A model generated the notes under the pieces. It did not search any database. It was not told the origin of the DNA and saw only the letters and a list, made by a program, of their open reading frames with translations. From Nitrospirota bacterium (lineage in GTDB: Bacteria > Nitrospinota_A > UBA7883 > JACRGQ01): a DNA stretch of 7,828 bases. Of this stretch, positions 1 to 5,059 are shown piece after piece. The DNA lies in the NCBI GenBank assembly GCA_024275775.1, contig JAJRYM010000241.1, forward strand, positions 1 through 7,828, in the 5' to 3' direction. Both the position numbers and the translations under genes were made by a program. Position 1 is the first letter of the stretch, and every line of letters begins with the position of its first letter.

Positions 1-233
1 ACGAAACCGTCTTTCGCCATATCCGAAAGGTGCGGCGTGGTGTCGCGGGGATATCCGTAAACGGAAAGGTGGTCTGCCCGGAGGGTATCGATTGTAATCA
101 GCACCAGATTGGGTTTCAGCGATTTGTCGGGCGAAGTCATTATCGCAAACAGCCGCAGGCCCGCATAGACGGAAAAGAAAACGGCAACGAGAATCAGGCC
201 GGCAATTACAAAGAAGGTTTTTTTATTTTTCAT
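1..233 (-). CDS. Membrane-anchored sulfatase / alkaline-phosphatase-superfamily protein, N-terminal part (runs off left edge)
   Basis: The first 77 codons of a minus-strand gene, starting ATG at 233; the rest lies outside the window. Residues about 6-28 form one hydrophobic segment behind a lysine-rich start (MKNKK), which reads as an uncleaved signal anchor placing the enzyme domain outside the cytoplasm. Residues 41-61 carry the entry motif of the sulfatase fold, PNLVLITIDTLRADHLSVYG; Asp49 in ITIDTLRADH is the position that normally starts the metal site. The next segment, YPRDTTPHLSDMAKDGF, also fits the family (YxRxTTPxLDxLAxxG). Family members hydrolyse sulfate or phosphate esters or act as phosphoethanolamine/phosphoglycerol transferases. 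The catalytic Cys/Ser/Thr lies beyond the edge, so the substrate cannot be called. The ribosome site is poor (GCGAG just before the ATG). It lies 90 bases downstream of the EamA transporter on the same strand and may share its transcript. Confidence 0.82.
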   Translation of the reverse strand, partial: MKNKKTFFVIAGLILVAVFFSVYAGLRLFAIMTSPDKSLKPNLVLITIDTLRADHLSVYGYPRDTTPHLSDMAKDGF

Positions 234-283
234 CTCGCACGGCAATTTTACACGAATCGCTCAATTCCGGCCCCGATTCTTTT

Positions 284-300
284 GGAGCGTGCCCCGCTCC
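284..300 (-). other. Small GC hairpin between the EamA transporter gene and the sulfatase gene
   Basis: A perfect 6-bp stem (GGAGCG/CGCTCC) with a 5-base loop sits in the 90-base spacer after the EamA stop codon. On the minus strand it is followed by AAAAG rather than a U tract, so it is not a canonical Rho-independent terminator for the transporter. It could act as an mRNA-processing or 3'-end-stabilising structure, or mean nothing. I see no convincing promoter for the sulfatase gene in this spacer: a TAAAAT at 245-250 (minus strand) has no partner -35 box at normal spacing. Confidence 0.3.
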
Positions 301-323
301 CGGTTTCACTCAGGCGCTAACTT

Positions 324-1292
324 CTAGCTTTTTCCCGTACCTTCGGCAACCGGCAGGGGTTCCGCCATGCCGGGCGCGGGCGGGGCGACGGCGCGTTTTT
401 CGGCGTCGTTTTTCACTAGGTAAACCGCCACTATAAGAAGAAGCATTCCCGTAAGCTGTACTATGTCGAGCCGTTCGCCAAGACTCGCCCATGCTATGAA
501 AACTGTAAGGCCGGGGCCGAGGCTCTGTATGATGGCGGAGCGGGAGGCTCCTATGATGCGTATAGCCGAAAGCGCCAGCAGAAACGGCGCGTACCATCCA
601 ATCGTTCCGAGGAGAACCACCGCAACAAGGGCTTCCCTCTCCAGATTTAACGATGGGAAGCCGTTAATCGCCATGAAAAAAACCAGCATTATGCCGGTGC
701 TGTACGTTGTGAGTATGAGGGGCGATTTTCTTTCCATTATCTTCTGAAAAGAAACCTGCGTGCCGGCCCAGCAGAAAGCGGCCAACAGCGCGAACATCAA
801 TCCCTTGCCGGGGCTGAAAAAGCGGATTTCGTGCATCTCCTTTATTCCCAGCGGAGCGATAACGAACGCGATTCCCAAGAAAGATACAAACAGGCTCCAC
901 CGTTTCAGCCGAGTTATAGGTTCGCCGTAAACCATCCGCGCGAAGACGGCCGTTATAGCGGGGAAGATGAAAATAATCAGGGTGGATATGGACGCCCCAA
1001 GGTATTTAATCGAATAGAACGAGAAAATCATCGCGCCGCTCATGCCGAAAATCGAAACGGCGCCGGTAAACGCAAGCTCCCCGCCGGAGAAAAAAATATC
1101 GCGTTTTCCGCGCATGAGCGCAACCGTAATAACGAACAGCGGAAACGCGACCATAAGCCGGATTGTTACCAGCGGAAGCGGGTCGAGCCCGTGCTCGATG
1201 GCTATCCTGCCGAGTATCGGTTTGAAAGCGAAAAAGAGCGTCGCGAAAAGCATCATCACGACAGCTTTCAATACCGCGCGTTCTGACAACAT
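324..1292 (-). CDS. EamA-family (DMT superfamily) membrane transporter
   Basis: A 322-residue inner-membrane protein with two tandem EamA repeats (about residues 10-147 and 163-294) and about ten predicted helices, the normal size and layout for the drug/metabolite transporter superfamily. Each repeat ends in a family signature: residues about 108-126 (FPAITAVFARMVYGEPIT) and 256-294 (QSLGPGLTVFIAWASLGERL followed by a last helix ending VYLV). A Pro/Ala-rich cytosolic tail covers residues 295-322. I chose the ATG at 1292 because AGGAG lies 8 bases upstream and the hydrophobic first helix begins soon after; the reading frame stays open to 1412, but that extension runs through a terminator-like structure and looks non-coding. 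EamA proteins export or import amino acids, nucleosides or other small metabolites, and sequence alone does not name the substrate. It lies downstream of rpsI behind a structured leader, so its expression is probably controlled by RNA folding. Confidence 0.9.
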   Translation of the reverse strand: MLSERAVLKAVVMMLFATLFFAFKPILGRIAIEHGLDPLPLVTIRLMVAFPLFVITVALMRGKRDIFFSGGELAFTGAVSIFGMSGAMIFSFYSIKYLGASISTLIIFIFPAITAVFARMVYGEPITRLKRWSLFVSFLGIAFVIAPLGIKEMHEIRFFSPGKGLMFALLAAFCWAGTQVSFQKIMERKSPLILTTYSTGIMLVFFMAINGFPSLNLEREALVAVVLLGTIGWYAPFLLALSAIRIIGASRSAIIQSLGPGLTVFIAWASLGERLDIVQLTGMLLLIVAVYLVKNDAEKRAVAPPAPGMAEPLPVAEGTGKS

Positions 1293-1300
1293 GATTTTTT

Positions 1301-1325
1301 CTCCTGCGGAAACGTTCCCGGCAGG
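1301..1325 (-). promoter_or_regulatory. Hairpin covering part of the EamA Shine-Dalgarno site
   Basis: On the minus strand CCTGC (1325-1321) can pair with GCAGG (1307-1303). The stem continues, after a one-base bulge at 1320, through four more pairs including one G-U (1319-1316 with 1311-1308), leaving an ACGU loop. The Shine-Dalgarno AGGAG occupies 1305-1301, so its first three bases lie inside the stem while the last two stay single stranded. Such a stem would be expected to reduce ribosome access. It starts nine bases after the U tract of the upstream terminator-like stem, so it forms only on read-through transcripts. The pairing is seen in the sequence; the effect on translation is inferred. 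Confidence 0.45.
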
Positions 1326-1333
1326 CTGAATCC

Positions 1334-1370
1334 AAAAAAAAAGCCGCCGGTTAATAAAACCCGCGGCCTT
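1334..1370 (-). terminator. Rho-independent terminator between rpsI and the EamA gene (possible attenuator)
   Basis: On the minus strand GCCGCGGG (1367-1360) pairs with CCGGCGGC (1350-1343): seven of eight pairs, one G-G mismatch, and a 9-base loop rich in U and A. It is followed directly by nine U residues (1342-1334). This is a textbook intrinsic terminator for transcripts coming out of rplM-rpsI. It sits only 41 bases ahead of the EamA start codon with no obvious promoter in between, so EamA must depend either on read-through or on a promoter upstream of this stem. That makes regulated termination plausible. Confidence 0.75.
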
Positions 1371-1425
1371 TACAGTTTTGTTGTTTCCGTTAAGGCCCCG
1401 GATGTACCTCAAGCCATAGGGACAT
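1361..1425 (-). promoter_or_regulatory. Candidate antiterminator plus upstream stem in the EamA leader
   Basis: On the minus strand CCGGGGCCTT (1401-1392) can pair with AAGGCCGCGG (1370-1361) over nine of ten positions, with a 21-base A-rich loop. The 3' arm is the same stretch used as the 5' arm of the terminator, so the two structures exclude each other. A second stem abuts it immediately upstream: ATGTCCCT (1425-1418) with AGGTACAT (1409-1402), seven of eight pairs and an 8-base loop. The set resembles the expression platform of a riboswitch or protein-controlled attenuator. I do not recognise a known aptamer consensus here. Both pairings are read directly from the bases; regulation is inferred. 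Confidence 0.45.
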
Positions 1426-1476
1426 AAGTAAGTCCATCGAAATTCGCCCGGTATGAATCGCCATATTCCGCATTGT

Positions 1477-1875
1477 TTAACGTTTCGAGAACTGGAATTT
1501 CTTCCTTGCGCCGGGCTGGCCGTATTTTTTTCTTTCCTTTTCCCTCGCGTCCCGCGTAAGGAAACCCTGTTTTTTGAGCGTAGGCCTGAAAGCCGGCTCG
1601 CCTTTCTGCAGGGCGCGCGCGATGCCGTGCCTTACGGCGCCGGCTTGCGAGTTCAGTCCGCTTCCGCAGACTGTCGCAATCACATCGAATCTGTCTTCGC
1701 CCTTAACCGCCACCAGCGGCTGTTTAACGAGCATTTCGGAAGTGCGTCTTTGGAAATATTCCGAAAGTCCTTTTTTATTGACGATTATTTTGCCGGTACC
1801 CGCTTTCAGCCATACTCTTGCCGAAGCGCATTTCCGTCTGCCGGTAGCGTATGTTCTTTCGTCCGTTGCCGCCAT
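1477..1875 (-). CDS. rpsI: 30S ribosomal protein uS9
   Basis: A 132-residue protein of the usual uS9 length, a component of the small-subunit head. Family features in order: the N-terminal YATGRRKCASARVWLKAGTG block (9-28), VNKKGLSEYF (32-41), the central GSGLNSQAGAVRHGIARALQ block (71-90), a basic linker with LTRDAREKERKKYG, and the universal C-terminal Ser-Lys-Arg (130-132), whose tail reaches the P-site tRNA. The start ATG at 1875 shares its A with the TGA stop of rplM (TGATG arrangement), so translation is very probably coupled to rplM. I see nothing unusual in length or conserved residues. Confidence 0.98.
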   Translation of the reverse strand: MAATDERTYATGRRKCASARVWLKAGTGKIIVNKKGLSEYFQRRTSEMLVKQPLVAVKGEDRFDVIATVCGSGLNSQAGAVRHGIARALQKGEPAFRPTLKKQGFLTRDAREKERKKYGQPGARKKFQFSKR

Positions 1876-2312
1876 CAGTTAATCTCCAGTGTTGCGGGGG
1901 TCTGCGCCACGTGCGGATGTTCCGCGCCTGCGTAAACCTTCAGTTTATTCATGAACTGTTTCCTCATCTTGTTCTTGGGAAGCATCCCCGAAACAGCCAT
2001 TTCCACCACCCGTTCAGGATGTTTTTCCAGCATCTCAGAGGCCGTGGCCGATTTAAGATGCCCGATGTAGCCGGTATGGTGATAGTAAATCTTGTCGTTA
2101 ATCTTTTTGCCGGTAAGTTTTATCTTGGAGGCGTTGATGACTATTACCGAATCGCCCGTATCCACGTGGGCTGTAAATGTCGGTTTGTCCTTGCCGCGCA
2201 GGGTGTTGGCGATTTTAACCGCAAGCTTACCCAGCACCTGGCCATCGGCGTCCACTATGCGCCAGCGGGTGTCGGTAAAATCTTCTTTTCTAGCAAAATA
2301 TGTATTTTTCAT
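1875..2312 (-). CDS. rplM: 50S ribosomal protein uL13
   Basis: 145 residues, close to the usual 142-150 for uL13, an early-assembling large-subunit protein. Recognisable blocks: WRIVDADGQVLGKLAVKIAN (17-36), LRGKDKPTFTAHVDTGD (38-54), the HTGYIGHLK signature (79-87), and the C-terminal MLPKNKMRKQFMNKLKVYAG (110-129) followed by EHPHVAQ. I chose ATG 2312 because family proteins begin at this point; the open frame upstream to 2426 crosses the promoter and is not coding. No strong Shine-Dalgarno precedes it: the leader is only about 25 bases and starts with a short hairpin, so initiation may depend on that leader. It forms a two-gene unit with rpsI, overlapping it by one base. Confidence 0.97.
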   Translation of the reverse strand: MKNTYFARKEDFTDTRWRIVDADGQVLGKLAVKIANTLRGKDKPTFTAHVDTGDSVIVINASKIKLTGKKINDKIYYHHTGYIGHLKSATASEMLEKHPERVVEMAVSGMLPKNKMRKQFMNKLKVYAGAEHPHVAQTPATLEIN

Positions 2313-2321
2313 AATTAAACA

Positions 2322-2334
2322 CCGAAAGTTTCGG
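2322..2334 (-). promoter_or_regulatory. 5'-terminal hairpin in the rplM leader
   Basis: The minus-strand leader contains CCGAAACTTTCGG, a perfect inverted repeat that can fold as a 5-bp stem with a 3-base loop. From the promoter position the transcript should begin at about 2336-2338, placing this stem at or within a few bases of the mRNA 5' end and about nine bases before the start codon. A 5'-end stem can protect mRNA from decay or serve as a control site for ribosomal-protein autoregulation. Fold and position are seen; function is inferred. Confidence 0.4.
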
Positions 2335-2343
2335 GAAAAGAGA

Positions 2344-2371
2344 ATTATATGCCATACCGAAAAAATGTCAA
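2344..2371 (-). promoter_or_regulatory. Consensus sigma70-type promoter of rplM-rpsI
   Basis: On the minus strand a perfect TTGACA (2371-2366) and a perfect TATAAT (2349-2344) are separated by 16 bases. Transcription should start at about 2336-2338, giving a leader of roughly 25 bases before rplM. A fully consensus promoter fits the high expression expected of ribosomal protein genes. It is back to back with the promoter of the BI-1 gene. Confidence 0.88.
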
Positions 2372-2375
2372 TTAC

Positions 2376-2404
2376 TTCTTTAAAAATAGCTGAGGCTGTA
2401 TAAT
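2376..2404 (+). promoter_or_regulatory. Promoter of the BI-1 family gene, divergent from rplM
   Basis: A perfect TATAAT lies at 2399-2404. Seventeen bases upstream the -35 region reads TTCTTT, a weak match to TTGACA. The start point would be near 2411, giving a leader of about 43 bases with GGAG (2441-2444) nine bases before the ATG. Only four bases separate this -35 region from that of rplM, so the two promoters could share or compete for activators. The weak -35 box suggests lower activity or need for an activator. Confidence 0.55.
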
Positions 2405-2453
2405 AAACGCATATCGATATTACCAATCACATAACAATCTGGAGCAATATATT

Positions 2454-3170
2454 ATGAACAGAGAAAGCGGTTTCGGCGCATCCAATATTAGAACACGGGC
2501 GGATCTCGCCGCAGAACAGACTCGATTCCTTGTGCGGGTTTACAACTGGATGGGGTCGGGCCTGGCGCTTACAGGGCTGGTGGCGTGGTATGTATCGCAA
2601 AATGAAGCGCTCGTTTACGCCATCGTCGGCAATCCGATAATCTTTTTCGGCCTGATAATCGCCGAGCTGGGGGCGGTTTTTTATCTTTCCGCGCGCGTGA
2701 TGAAGATGAGCGCAACGCGGGCTACCTCGGTATTTCTTGGGTACGCCGTCTTAAACGGCCTTACGCTTTCCGTTATCTTTCTTGCGTACACGCAGGCTTC
2801 CATAACGAAAGCGTTTCTTGTAACCGCCGTAATGTTCGGCTCGATGTCTATTTACGGGGCGACGACGAAAAAGGATCTTTCATCGTGGGGTTCTTTCCTC
2901 TTTATGGGGCTAATGGGCCTTATAGCCGCGATGTTTCTCAACTTCTTCTTTCAAAGCGGCATGATGGACTTTGTTATCTCCTGCATTGGCGTCCTGATTT
3001 TTACAGGGCTTACCGCATACGATACACAGAAGATTCTGGCCATGAATATCCTCGGCAACGAAGGGACGGAGGAAGATACCAAAGAAGCAATCTCCGGCGC
3101 TTTGAGGCTCTATCTTGATTTCATTAATCTTTTCCTAATGCTCCTGCGGCTGATGGGCGACCGGCGCTGA
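2454..3170 (+). CDS. Bax inhibitor-1 / YccA-YbhL family membrane protein
   Basis: A 238-residue integral membrane protein, the usual size for bacterial BI-1 (UPF0005/LFG/TMBIM) proteins. Hydrophobic segments lie at about 34-48, 59-80, 90-112, 118-136, 144-166, 170-189 and 213-235. Family motifs are GATTKKDLSSWGSFLFMGL (135-153), FTGLTAYDTQKI (183-194) and ALRLYLDFINLFLMLLRLMG (216-235). Asp190 and Asp222 in these last two motifs match the paired carboxylates that form the pH-sensing latch of the family's calcium-leak channel in Bacillus YetJ. In bacteria the role is poorly defined: calcium/proton leak or protection of membrane proteins from proteolysis. The N terminus (1-30) is polar and cytosolic. 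The start is supported by GGAG upstream. It stands alone, with divergent rplM on one side and a stem-loop then the tRNA-Gln promoter on the other. Confidence 0.93.
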   Translation: MNRESGFGASNIRTRADLAAEQTRFLVRVYNWMGSGLALTGLVAWYVSQNEALVYAIVGNPIIFFGLIIAELGAVFYLSARVMKMSATRATSVFLGYAVLNGLTLSVIFLAYTQASITKAFLVTAVMFGSMSIYGATTKKDLSSWGSFLFMGLMGLIAAMFLNFFFQSGMMDFVISCIGVLIFTGLTAYDTQKILAMNILGNEGTEEDTKEAISGALRLYLDFINLFLMLLRLMGDRR

Positions 3171-3174
3171 AAGC

Positions 3175-3194
3175 GGTTTTCGTAAGAAAACCCG
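3175..3194 (+). terminator. Stem-loop after the BI-1 gene (weak terminator candidate)
   Basis: GGTTTTC and GAAAACC form a perfect 7-bp stem with a GTAA loop, five bases after the BI-1 stop codon. The next bases are CGACCGTTT, so there is no proper U tract and intrinsic termination would be weak. It may instead mark the 3' end of the BI-1 mRNA after Rho termination and trimming. The remaining bases to the tRNA (3195-3327) hold the tRNA promoter and leader described separately and no gene that I can see. Confidence 0.4.
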
Positions 3195-3251
3195 ACCGTT
3201 TATCCCCATCGACCCGCCTCTGATAACGGCTTCGCAAACGGCCGCGGCTGT

Positions 3252-3279
3252 TTGACACGGTGATAAATTCTGGTATCAT
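3252..3279 (+). promoter_or_regulatory. Promoter of the tRNA-Gln/prs operon
   Basis: A perfect TTGACA (3252-3257) is followed after 16 bases by TATCAT (3274-3279), which matches TATAAT at five of six positions and is preceded by TGG, giving an extended -10 (TGn). Transcription should start near 3286. No other good promoter is visible before pth or hppA, so this one likely drives the whole downstream gene run. Confidence 0.78.
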
Positions 3280-3286
3280 TCTCCGT

Positions 3287-3310
3287 TTCAGAGCCCCGAC
3301 CTGCTCTGAA
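3287..3310 (+). promoter_or_regulatory. Hairpin in the 5' leader of the tRNA-Gln transcript
   Basis: TTCAGAGC (3287-3294) and GCTCTGAA (3303-3310) form a perfect 8-bp stem with an 8-base loop. It begins at about the first transcribed base and ends 17 bases before the mature tRNA. It is not a terminator, as an A-rich run follows rather than U. It may guide 5' processing or simply cap the primary transcript. Confidence 0.45.
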
Positions 3311-3327
3311 CTTAAAAAACCGGTTTT

Positions 3328-3402
3328 TGGGGTGTCGTCAAGTGGTAAGACACAGGTTTTTGGTACCTGCATGCGTAGGTTCGAATCCTACCACCCCAGC
3401 CA
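3328..3402 (+). tRNA. tRNA-Gln, anticodon UUG
   Basis: A 75-base cloverleaf with encoded CCA. The acceptor stem TGGGGTG/CACCCCA pairs at all seven positions; a 3-bp D stem (GTC/GAC) carries a loop with GG; the anticodon stem CAGGT/ACCTG encloses TTTTGGT, with anticodon TTG at 3360-3362. The variable loop has five bases, and the T arm GTAGG/CCTAC encloses TTCGAAT. The weak U1-A72 first pair and G73 discriminator are known identity elements of bacterial tRNA-Gln. It reads CAA and, by wobble, CAG. The 3' end lies 31 bases before prs with no terminator, so the tRNA is probably cut out of a mixed tRNA-mRNA transcript. Confidence 0.97.
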
Positions 3403-3433
3403 GAAAACTTTAACAGATAGAGGCTGATTACAG

Positions 3434-4378
3434 ATGGGGTACAATCCGAAAATTATCTCAGGCCGTTCCAACCCGGAGCTTGCGGCAGGAGTAGCCCGCA
3501 AAATGGGCGTGGAGACGGTGAAGTGCGATATCTCCAATTTTTCCGACGGGGAGATTTTCTGCCAGATACAGGAAAACATCCGGGGCGGCGACGTTTTTAT
3601 CATTCAGTCCACCAGCACCCCCGTAAACGACAACCTTATAGAACTGCTACTTTTGATAGACGCTGTAAAGCGCGCTTCCGCAAGAAGAATAACCGCAGTT
3701 ATTCCGTATTTTGGATATGCCAGGCAGGACCGCAAGGTTCAGAGCCGAACGCCAATCAGCGCTAGGCTGATGGCCGATATTATCTGCTGTGCGGGCATAG
3801 ACCGCGCTCTTTTCATGGATCTCCACGCAGGCCAGATTCAGGGCTTTTTCAACAAACCGGTCGATCATCTTTACGGGATGCCGCTTATGGTGGATTACGT
3901 AAAAAAAATCCGGTTCGACGGGGATCTCGTGGTCGTTTCGCCGGATGCCGGCGGAGTGGAAAGAGCCAGGGCCTTCGCTAAGAGGCTCGATAGCAGTCTC
4001 GGCATAATCGACAAGCGGCGGGAAGCGAAAAACGTGGCCAAGGCCATGCATATAATCGGAGATGTACAGGGGAAGCATACCCTTATAGTGGATGACATGG
4101 TGGATACGGCCGGCACTCTTACAGAGGCCGCCAAGGCTCTCATGGATAACGGCGCTCTTTCAGTCAGATCGTGTTGCACGCACGCCGTTTTATCCGGCAA
4201 TGCCGTGGAAAAAATAAACGGTTCGGATATCCTTGAGCTGATATGCACAAATTCCATAGACAATACCGAACTTCTAACGAAGTGCGACAAACTGAAAATG
4301 CTGGATATTTCGGAAATTTTCGCGGAAGCGATTGAACGTATTCATCTTGAAAAGTCCGTAAGTGGGCTTTTTGAGTGA
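3434..4378 (+). CDS. prs: Ribose-phosphate pyrophosphokinase (PRPP synthase)
   Basis: 314 residues, standard length for class I PRPP synthase, a cytosolic enzyme that transfers diphosphate from ATP to ribose 5-phosphate to make PRPP for purine, pyrimidine, NAD, histidine and tryptophan synthesis. Visible motifs: NFSDGEIFCQIQENIRGGD (35-53), QSTSTPVNDNLIELLLLIDA (58-77), the ATP-binding PYFGYARQDRK (91-101), DLHAGQIQGFF (129-139) with metal-binding His131, SPDAGG (169-174) with metal-binding Asp171, DKRR (193-196) with the catalytic Lys194 and Arg196, and the PRPP loop VDDMVDTAGT (219-228). No key residue is missing. AGAGG lies about 10 bases before the ATG. It follows tRNA-Gln by 31 bases and precedes rplY by 18. 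It would consume ATP and feed reactions that release pyrophosphate, which the downstream hppA can use. Confidence 0.98.
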   Translation: MGYNPKIISGRSNPELAAGVARKMGVETVKCDISNFSDGEIFCQIQENIRGGDVFIIQSTSTPVNDNLIELLLLIDAVKRASARRITAVIPYFGYARQDRKVQSRTPISARLMADIICCAGIDRALFMDLHAGQIQGFFNKPVDHLYGMPLMVDYVKKIRFDGDLVVVSPDAGGVERARAFAKRLDSSLGIIDKRREAKNVAKAMHIIGDVQGKHTLIVDDMVDTAGTLTEAAKALMDNGALSVRSCCTHAVLSGNAVEKINGSDILELICTNSIDNTELLTKCDKLKMLDISEIFAEAIERIHLEKSVSGLFE

Positions 4379-4396
4379 AACCAAAAGGAGAAAGAT

Positions 4397-5041
4397 ATGA
4401 AAACGGTTAAACTGCAAATGGAAGCCAGAGAAGATTCTGGTAAAAAAATCGCCGCGCGGTTGAGAAGCGTCGGGAAAATGCCGGCGGTTATGTACGGCGG
4501 GCAAGCGGTGAGGATGCTTGCCGTGAACGCCAAGGAACTGTTCAAGGCTCTTTCTGGCGCAAACGGAAAGAGAGTAATCGTCGAAATCGGTCTTGACGGT
4601 GAGCCGGCGCATTACACAATCGTCAAAGAGGTGCAGTTCCATCCTCTCACAGACCAGCTTTTTCACGCCGATTTCATGGAAATCGATATGAAAAAACCGT
4701 TCAGGGCAAAAGTACCCATCGTTCTGGATGGGGAACCGGTAGGCGTAAAAATAAAAGGCGGCAACGTGCGGTTTCATGCCCGCGAATTGAATATCGAATC
4801 GTTGCCGAGTGACATGCCGGAGGCCATTCATATAGATGTATCGGGCCTCGATATAAACGACAGAATAATGGCGGGCGACGTTCAGATTGCGGAAGGCATT
4901 TCCATGCTGGACGACTCTGACACCCGCCTGGTCTCCATAGCTCCTCCTAAAGCCGGCCCGGGCGGCACGGGGGAAGGCGAAGAGGGGGGAACCCCTGCCG
5001 CTGAAACGGCGCCGGAAGCCGAGTCGAAACAATCTAAATAA
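4397..5041 (+). CDS. rplY: 50S ribosomal protein bL25, long Ctc/TL5 form
   Basis: 214 residues. The N-terminal 5S rRNA-binding beta-barrel covers about 1-92 and ends with VQFHPLTDQLFHADFMEI (79-96), a strong family signature. The C-terminal TL5-type beta domain covers about 100-183 (PFRAKVPIVLDGEPVGVKIK and the following GGNV). A low-complexity acidic tail (186-214, rich in Gly, Glu, Pro, Ala) ends the protein; such tails vary between species. This is the two-domain form, unlike the ~94-residue L25 of E. coli. AGGAG lies seven bases before the ATG. It binds 5S rRNA in the central protuberance and is linked to general stress in Bacillus (Ctc). It sits 18 bases after prs and 18 before pth, a widely conserved pairing. 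Confidence 0.96.
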   Translation: MKTVKLQMEAREDSGKKIAARLRSVGKMPAVMYGGQAVRMLAVNAKELFKALSGANGKRVIVEIGLDGEPAHYTIVKEVQFHPLTDQLFHADFMEIDMKKPFRAKVPIVLDGEPVGVKIKGGNVRFHARELNIESLPSDMPEAIHIDVSGLDINDRIMAGDVQIAEGISMLDDSDTRLVSIAPPKAGPGGTGEGEEGGTPAAETAPEAESKQSK

Positions 5042-5058
5042 CCGGCAAACCGGAGGAG
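5042..5058 (+). promoter_or_regulatory. rplY-pth junction: small hairpin abutting the pth Shine-Dalgarno
   Basis: Directly after the rplY stop codon CCGG-CAAA-CCGG can form a 4-bp stem whose 3' arm touches the strong ribosome site GGAGGAG of pth (start ATG at 5060). The final GG of the stem is also the first GG of the Shine-Dalgarno. The stem is short and would be melted by ribosomes finishing rplY, which would favour coupled translation. Confidence 0.3.
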
Positions 5059-5059
5059 A

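Noticed and set aside
245..250. TAAAAT as a -10 box for the sulfatase gene
   Set aside because: No -35-like sequence at 15-19 bases, and the start codon would leave a leader of only a few bases.
30..320. Plus-strand frame at the left edge
   Set aside because: Overlaps the sulfatase N terminus on the other strand, which shows a clear membrane anchor and family motif; the plus frame shows neither.
1293..1412. 40-residue N-terminal extension of the EamA transporter
   Set aside because: It would be translated through a terminator stem and U tract, and ATG 1292 has a good ribosome site at the correct distance; the U tract gives the artificial LFF stretch.
1382..1430. Tiny leader ORF (about 11 codons, starting at the ATG around 1425, minus strand) as an attenuator leader peptide
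   Set aside because: It has no Shine-Dalgarno and no run of regulatory codons; it could be chance.
1371..1476. Known riboswitch aptamer (guanidine-II, fluoride, preQ1, SAM) in the EamA leader
   Set aside because: I looked for hallmark elements such as paired ACGR hairpin loops or the conserved fluoride and preQ1 cores and did not find them. The leader is listed only as an unclassified candidate.
1453..1935. Long plus-strand open frame opposite rpsI
   Set aside because: Antisense shadow of the strongly conserved rpsI coding sequence; it has no ribosome site and a Cys/Arg/Phe-rich composition like no family I know.
2313..2426. 38-residue N-terminal extension of uL13
   Set aside because: It runs through the consensus promoter and leader, and family proteins begin at the ATG at 2312.
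4274..5032. 252-codon minus-strand open frame opposite prs/rplY
   Set aside because: Antisense to the confidently assigned rplY and the end of prs; composition is His/Phe/Arg-rich and no promoter or ribosome site is seen.
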